This document shows positions 58,419 through 64,000 of a stretch of DNA of 64,000 nucleotides, in pieces. Positions within the stretch are counted from its first letter, which is position 1, and each line of letters starts with the position of its first letter. The notes under the pieces are model-generated. The model had not been told where the DNA came from. It worked only from the letters and a program-made list of their open reading frames with translations, and did no database searches. A program made the translations under genes and the position numbers. Source of the DNA: Ariolimax columbianus (lineage: Eukaryota > Mollusca > Gastropoda > Stylommatophora > Arionidae); contig JAVGWX010000008.1 in the NCBI GenBank assembly GCA_036924085.1, forward strand, positions 49,273,019 through 49,337,018, read 5' to 3'.

Positions 58419-61400
58419 CAAGAAGAGTCCACAGCTCCATGTTTGCAGACGATCTGGCTATGTGGACCTCTGAAAAGAATCTCACCATAGCAAGTAATCG
58501 GATGCAGCAGGCCCTATCATCGCTGGAGGAGTGGGTGAACTCATGACTGGTCAAAATAAACGAGGAAAAAACAACATGTACGATATTCTCGCTTTCAAAC
58601 AAACCCCAAAACACCAAAATAAGTCTTAACGGCAAATACCTGCGGCCAAACGACAACCCAAACTACATGGGAGTCACATTTGACCGGCGCATGACATGGA
58701 AAAGTCAGATCGAGAGAAACCGAATGAGAGCAAGACAAGGAATGGCAATCATCAGTAAACTTGATGGCACAAACTGGGGAGCAAACGCAAGTATACTAAA
58801 GAAACTGTACACTGGAAGAGTGAGACCAGTTCTCGAGTATGGCATTGCGGCATGGACCACATCAGCAAAGGCGAACTTTGACAAAATTAGCAAACTTCAA
58901 AACCAAGCCATGAGAGTTATAACAGGAGGCATGAAGTCAACCTCAATTGTAGAACTAGAAAAGATTACAAATCTGCAATCCATGACCGACAGAAGAGAGA
59001 CTGCAGAGCCCAGCAACAAGCAGAGAAACTCAGAAGACTGACAGACCATCCAATGCCTCAGAGACTAAATAATTTTGGAAATGAGAAACTAAAGAGGAGA
59101 AACTTTGCAGAAATAGCCAAAGCAAAGATGAGCGAAGACCCTATGAATGCATTAACAACACCAAAGCTGATCCTTACCACACGCAAACCTAACTGGAGCC
59201 AGCATATATTTCCAGAGGTGGTAGAAAATATACCATGTATTGGAAAAAAGATCTGCCAGACTGAAAACAAAAGAAGAGACATAACCCTGAGGTTCATAAC
59301 GAAAAACTACCCAAGCATGGACTGGACCCATGCATACACCGACGGTTCTGTAAAAAACACAACACAGAACGGAGGGGCAGAGGTTTTTCTGATCCTAAAA
59401 AATGGTAGAAAAATAACATTGTCAGTGGTAACTGGAAAATACTTCAGCAATTTCAGAGCGGAGGCAGAGGCACTGAGGGCTGCAGTACTTAACTTAACTT
59501 AACGTCTTTATACTGGTTTAGAAGACCCTGCAGAGTCTGTATACAACCAGTTACATTTACATCACCTTGCTCTAAAATCTATGCGCATCCAGTTTATTCT
59601 TAAACGCATTAACTGTCCCTGCCTCCACCACCTCCCCTGGCAATGCATTCCAAGCAGACACCACTCTCTGACTAAAAAATATTTCCTAATATCTAACCTG
59701 GACCTCTCTTTAATCAGCTTGTAGCTATGCCCTCGTGTTATTGTAGGTGGCTGTATTTTAAAAAACTTGTTATAGTCTAATTTATCGATTCCTCTGATCA
59801 TCTTATAAACCTGTATTAAGTCACCACGAATTCTTCTCTCTTCGAGACACTGTAGGCCCGTTTTTCTGAGTCGTTCCTCATAACTGTAATTCTGGAATCC
59901 AACTATCATCTTTGTCGCTCTTTTTTGTATTCTTTCTAGCATGTTTATGTCCCCTCTATGATAAGGACTCCACACCTGTACACAGTACTCCAATCTAGGT
60001 CTAACTAAAGCTTTATACAGTTTGACGATCACTTCCTTGCTCCTATGTTTAATATTTCTTTTAATCATACCTAACATTGCATTTGCCTTTTTCACTGCTA
60101 CCTTAACTTGCTCACTCACCTTTCCTGTATGATCTATTATAACCCCTAGGTCCCTTTCCTTATCTATCTTTCTAATATTGTTTTCTCCCATTCTGTATTT
60201 ATGTTCCATATTGGATCTACCCATGTGGATGACTGTACATTTATCTACATTAAACTCCATTTGCCAGCTTACAGACCATTCTCGAATTTTATCTAAATCC
60301 GACATCAATATATCCACTTCCGCTTTAGATGAGACACTACTGCATAGTTTTGTGTCATCAGCAAATTTTGCAATCATGGATCTCATATCAATGTCCAAAT
60401 CATTTATATATATCAAGAACAAAATTGGTCCCAAAACCGAGCCCTGTGGCACACCACTTTTCACTTCACTCCACTCAGAGTACTCCTTATTTATGCCCAC
60501 CCTCTGCCTTCTTCCTGTTAACCAATTTTCAATCCATTTGGCAACTTCGCCACCTATTCCATGTGATTTTAACTTTCGAAATAATCTTTGATGAGGTACT
60601 CTATCAAAGGCCTTTGCAAAGTCTAGATAAATAACATCCACTGGCTCCCCTTTATCTATGATTTTAGTAACCTCCTCCATGAATTCTAATAGATTTGTTA
60701 AGCATGATCTCCCTCTAGTAAACCCATGCTGACTATTTCTAATTAGATTAAATTTTTCTAAATGCATTACAATGTTTTCTTTGATTATTGACTCTAACAA
60801 TTTACAGACTATGCTCGTTAAACTCACCGGTCTATAATTTGCCGGATCTGATTTTTTGCCTTTTTTGAATAAGGGGATCACTCCTGCATCTTTCCAATCC
60901 CGTGGAACAATCCCTTTTGTAAGTGATTGAGAACATAATATAGCCAATGGTTTTGCTAGTTGGTTTCTAATTTCATACAGCAATTTTGGGTGAATACCAT
61001 CTTGACCTGGACATTTATTCACTTTCAACCCCTCCAATTTTTTAAAAACCATTTCCTCTGTAATACAGATTGATCTTAATCCCGCTGTATCCATGTCTCT
61101 TTGAAAAATATCTATAGGCTCTGGGATCTCGGAGCAGTAGATGAAATGGTAACAGGCAAAAGAAATGAAAGCCATATAGTCCTGTTTATAGATGCTCTGG
61201 CTGTAGTAACAGCACTAAAAAGCCAGAAAAATACTGAACTTAATGATTTAAGAGCAGTACTCTGACAACTATGCCAGTAGTCCGTACCAAAAAGAGTAGT
61301 GGTACAGTGGGTTCCATCCCACTGTAACATCCAAGGCAACGAGGAGGCAGACAGACTGGCAAAAGAAGGTGCAAGACTACCACAATCAGACCCTAGTGTG

Positions 61401-61812
61401 ACCTACGAAGAGTCAAAACGGCTTATTAGAGCTAGATACATGACCAAATGGGAAATAGAACATACTGGCTACACAAAAAACGATGCCTATAACCAGTTGA
61501 ACAGAAGAGAGCAGGTCGTGGTCTTCAGACTGCGCACAGGCCACAATAGACTGAGGTACCACCTATTCAACAAATTGAAGATAGGTGGCACTGACGAATG
61601 CTCGTGTGGTACCGGGAAAATGACCGCTGAACATTTACTGCAAAACTGCCCGACATACGAGGATCAGAGAAAGCACATGTGGCCATCACCAGTGGCAACA
61701 CTAGACAAGCTCTATGGCAGTATCGACATCCTCAGGATGACAGCTGCTTTTTTCCAAAAAGTACAGATTGACGTTTGACAGCTTACGAAGAAGAAGAAAG
61801 AAGAAGAAAACA
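58419..61812 (+). pseudogene. I-like RT/RNase H element, copy B, split by CR1
   Basis: Counterpart of 14870-16612. SMFADDLAMW at about 58438 and the RT thumb and first half of RNase H run to FRAEAEALRAAV at 59487. A CR1 insertion (59488-61133) follows, then RNase H resumes with ALAVVTALKS, WVPSHCNIQGNEEAD and the CSCG..HLLQNCP tail, ending in the GAA-rich run at about 61787-61810. It lacks the 2-bp deletion present in copy A near 16035. Confidence 0.9.
59488..61133 (-). mobile_element. Young CR1 retrotransposon insertion (5'-truncated)
   Basis: 1646 bp, bounded by perfect 6-bp target duplications GCAGTA at 59482-59487 and 61134-61139; the same site is empty in copy A at about 15933. An almost complete RT is read on the minus strand (frame 59562-61175; its first 14 codons are flanking host element). 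Landmarks: NKCPGQDGIHPKLL, VIPLFKKG, NYRPVSLTS, SQHGFTRGRSCLTNL, VIYLDFAKAFDRVPH (motif A), SGVPQGSVLGPILFLIYIND (motif B), KFADDTKL (motif C), RPRLEYCVQVWSP, LERIQKRATKMI. One missing T near 59676-59682 shifts the frame for the last 40 codons. The 3' UTR has the hairpin and a (TTAAG)n tail at 59488-59503. CR1 clade assignment is confident from the motif set. Confidence 0.95.
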
Positions 61813-62170
61813 CTACCTCCGCCACCCGAGGCAGACACCTTATCACTGGACACCCCACCCCACACAAGCTTAGTATATTGAAATCTCGAACACTTCATTC
61901 CTGACCAGCGGTTAAATCTGCTGAAGGAAACACTTTACTTTATACACAGACCACTTTGCTTATCCATATGACTTTTATTGTTTATCCATATGACTTTTGC
62001 TGCATTTCTAGTTATTTATAATTTTATTTTGCAACCCTTATGGTGTGAATCAAGTTGGTTTTACAGCAAGATTTCAAAGTACAACACCAACTGGGAGTGA
62101 TCAGATAGGTGTAGGTATGTTTATGTGTTTACAAATCTGTATAAAAACTAATCTATAAAAAGATATCAGA
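61813..62170. other. No feature recognised (copy B of 16613-16967)
   Basis: Same AT-rich spacer as in copy A. Confidence 0.5.
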
Positions 62171-62603
62171 TATCATAGAGGGGATATAAACATGCTGGAA
62201 AGAATACAAAAAAGAGCGACAAAGCTGATAGTGGAATTCCAGAATAACAGTTATGAGGAAAGACTCAGAAAAACCAGCCTACAGGTTTTAAGATGATCAG
62301 AGGAATGGATAAATTAGACTATAACAAGTTGTTTTTTTAATACAGCCACCCACAATAACAAGAGGGCATAGCTACAAGTTGACTAAAGAGAGGTCCATAT
62401 TAGATATTAGGAAATATTTTTTTAGTCAGAGAATGGTGAATGCTTGGAATGCATTGCCAGGGGAGGTAGTGGAGGCAACTACAGTTAATGTATTTAAGAA
62501 TAAATTGGATGCGTATCGCTTTTAGAGCAAGGTGATGTCAATGAAACTGGTTGTATACAGACTCTGCAGGGTCTTCTAAACCAGTATAAAGACGTTAAGT
62601 TAA
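62171..62603 (+). pseudogene. CR1 3' fragment, copy B
   Basis: Counterpart of 16968-17400, with the same internal deletion and hairpin. Confidence 0.88.
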
Positions 62604-63450
62604 AAGGTCCTATTGCTGTTGTAATTCTTTCTCGCATTTCCTCATTTGTAACTTGATCTTTGTACGTGACGTTTAGAAGTCTTCGGAAACATCTCATCGC
62701 CAAGCCCTGTATCCTCCGGTGCAGGTCAGCTGTAATTATCCATGTCTCACAAGCATAGAGGGATATTGACAGGATTAGCTTGCGCATTAACCTGAGTTGT
62801 GTGCATAGTGCTAACTGTTTATCTTGCCAGATTTTGAGTCGTGCAAACGCCACTATTGTCTGTGCTATTCTGGCCAACACCTCATATTTTAATTCTTTAT
62901 CACTTACAATCGAACCCAGATCTTCTAAAACGGTCAACCATTTCGAGATCCTGACCATTAGCTTTTATCCTACTGTTGAAGCCCTCGGTGTTGTTGGTCA
63001 TTAATTTTGTCTTTCCAGCGTTCAACTCCTTAGACAAGAGCTGTATCATCGAGCCTTCTGACCTATCCTGGAGTTCTGCTTCTGTGCTTGCCAACCCATC
63101 GATGTCATCTGCAAAGTGAAGGTTGATAATCATTCGGCAGCCCCCCCCCCCCCCCACCCACTGACAGTATCAACGTGATCTCCAAGTGCCTCGCTCATTA
63201 TTCCCTCATAGAATATTTTGAACAGTTAGGGATCGTGTACAACCCTGTCTCACACCGACTGATGTGCGAAACCAGTCTCCACACCTCCCATTCACAAGAA
63301 CTGTGGTAGACGCCTTGTCATACAGATGTTCAAGGACCTTTATAATATTTCTGTTGATCTTATACATCCTCATGGTTGCCGATATCGCTTTATGTCATAC
63401 CCTATCAAAAGCCTTCTTGAAATCAGCAAACAAATGATACAATGTATATT
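62604..63450 (-). pseudogene. Non-LTR RT fragment, copy B
   Basis: Counterpart of 17401-18245. It retains eight bases near 63052-63060 that copy A lacks, and has a shorter C run (63141-63157), so the two copies have separate frameshifts. Confidence 0.85.
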
Positions 63451-63516
63451 GCTGTTCCAGATATTTCTTGCTTTGCAGTCTTAAATTAAATATCTCTTCT
63501 GTAGTGCTTCTGCCCT

Positions 63517-64000
63517 GTCTTCTTCTTCTTCTTCTTCTTCTTCTTCTTCTTCTTCGTACGCAGTCAGACAGTAACCATTATTTTTTCGAAAAAAGCGGCG
63601 GTCATCCTGAGGCTGTCGACACTGCCATAGAGCTTGTCTTGTGGTTCCACTGGTGATGGCCACATCTGCTCTCTCTGATCCTCGTATGTCGGGCAGTTCT
63701 GCAGCAGATGTTCAGCGGTCATTTTCCCGGTACCACACGGGCATTCGTCGGTTCCACCTATCTTTAATTTGTTGAATAGGTGGTACCTCAGTCTATTGTG
63801 GCCAGTGCGAAGTCTAAAGACAACGACCTGCTCTTTTCTGTTCAGCTGGTAATATGCATCGTTTTTGGTGTAACCAGTATGTTCGGTTTCCCATTTGGTC
63901 ATGTATCTGGCTTTGATAAGCGGTTTTGACTCTTCGTGCGTCATACTAGTATCTGTTTGTGGTAGTCTTGCGCCTTCTTTTGCCAGTCTGTCTGCCTCCT
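63517..64000 (-). pseudogene. I-like RNase H element, inverted copy B (runs off the edge)
   Basis: Counterpart of the 3' part of 18313-19720, with the GAA tail (CTT at 63519-63555) and the frame 63564-63944 containing ARYMTKWETEHTGYTKNDAY and the CPCG..HLLQNCP tail. The Trp codon that is TAG in copy A is intact here. Confidence 0.9.

Larger units (their letters stand above)
47626..64000. repeat. Large direct duplication, copy B
   Basis: Second copy of 4427-18795, running off the right edge. Main differences from copy A: satellite length, GA and C-run lengths, the CR1 at 59488-61133, and scattered single-base changes. One change leaves a Trp codon intact in the minus-strand RNase H copy where copy A has TAG. 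Confidence 0.95.

Noticed and set aside
59562..61175. Taking the 537-codon frame as a complete protein
   Set aside because: Its first codons come from the interrupted RNase H element, it is 5'-truncated (no endonuclease), and a missing T shifts the last 40 codons.

Overview
This is animal (metazoan) nuclear DNA. It shows AT-rich intergenic sequence, dense non-LTR retrotransposon debris, minisatellites, and one spliced gene with GT-AG introns, a TATA box and a poly(A) signal. The mix of CR1, RTE-like and I-like (RNase H-bearing) retrotransposons plus an invertebrate-type chymotrypsin-like protease suggests a lophotrochozoan, most likely a mollusc and possibly a gastropod. That host assignment is inference. 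There are no prokaryotic operons, CRISPR arrays or phage genes.

Layout. (1) 1-10072: arrays of a 55-bp satellite (1-4368, 5985-9261, 9630-10072), broken by an endonuclease/RT fragment of an I-like retrotransposon (4427-5760) and RT-tail fragments. (2) 10073-19720: sequence without a recognised gene, then an RTE-like RT fragment, a minisatellite, two I-like RNase H elements facing each other (14870-16612 plus, 18313-19720 minus), a CR1 tail and another RT fragment. (3) 19720-33000: mostly degraded repeats. These are a roughly 1-kb diverged repeat pair, tRNA-like SINE sequence, RT tails, CR1 3' ends, the best-preserved I-like RT/RNase H open frame (29296-30881) and a 52-bp minisatellite. (4) 33185-44469, minus strand: a six-exon chymotrypsin-like serine protease gene. 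It has TATA box, signal peptide, IVNG activation site, His/Asp/Ser triad, exact splice phases, stop codon and poly(A) signal, but one in-frame TAG in exon 4. Its introns carry LINE tails, a hAT-type MITE and several minisatellites. (5) 44575-47625: further RT debris, a GA microsatellite and a 36-bp minisatellite. (6) 47626-64000: a second, nearly identical copy in direct orientation of 4427-18795. It differs mainly in satellite length and in a young CR1 insertion (59488-61133) with a 6-bp target-site duplication, for which the first copy keeps the empty site.

The only host gene I can support is the protease. It would make a secreted digestive-type or extracellular endopeptidase zymogen, unless the TAG disables it. 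Everything else is repeat biology. The main open question is whether the large direct duplication is a real segmental duplication or two haplotypes placed in tandem by the assembler.
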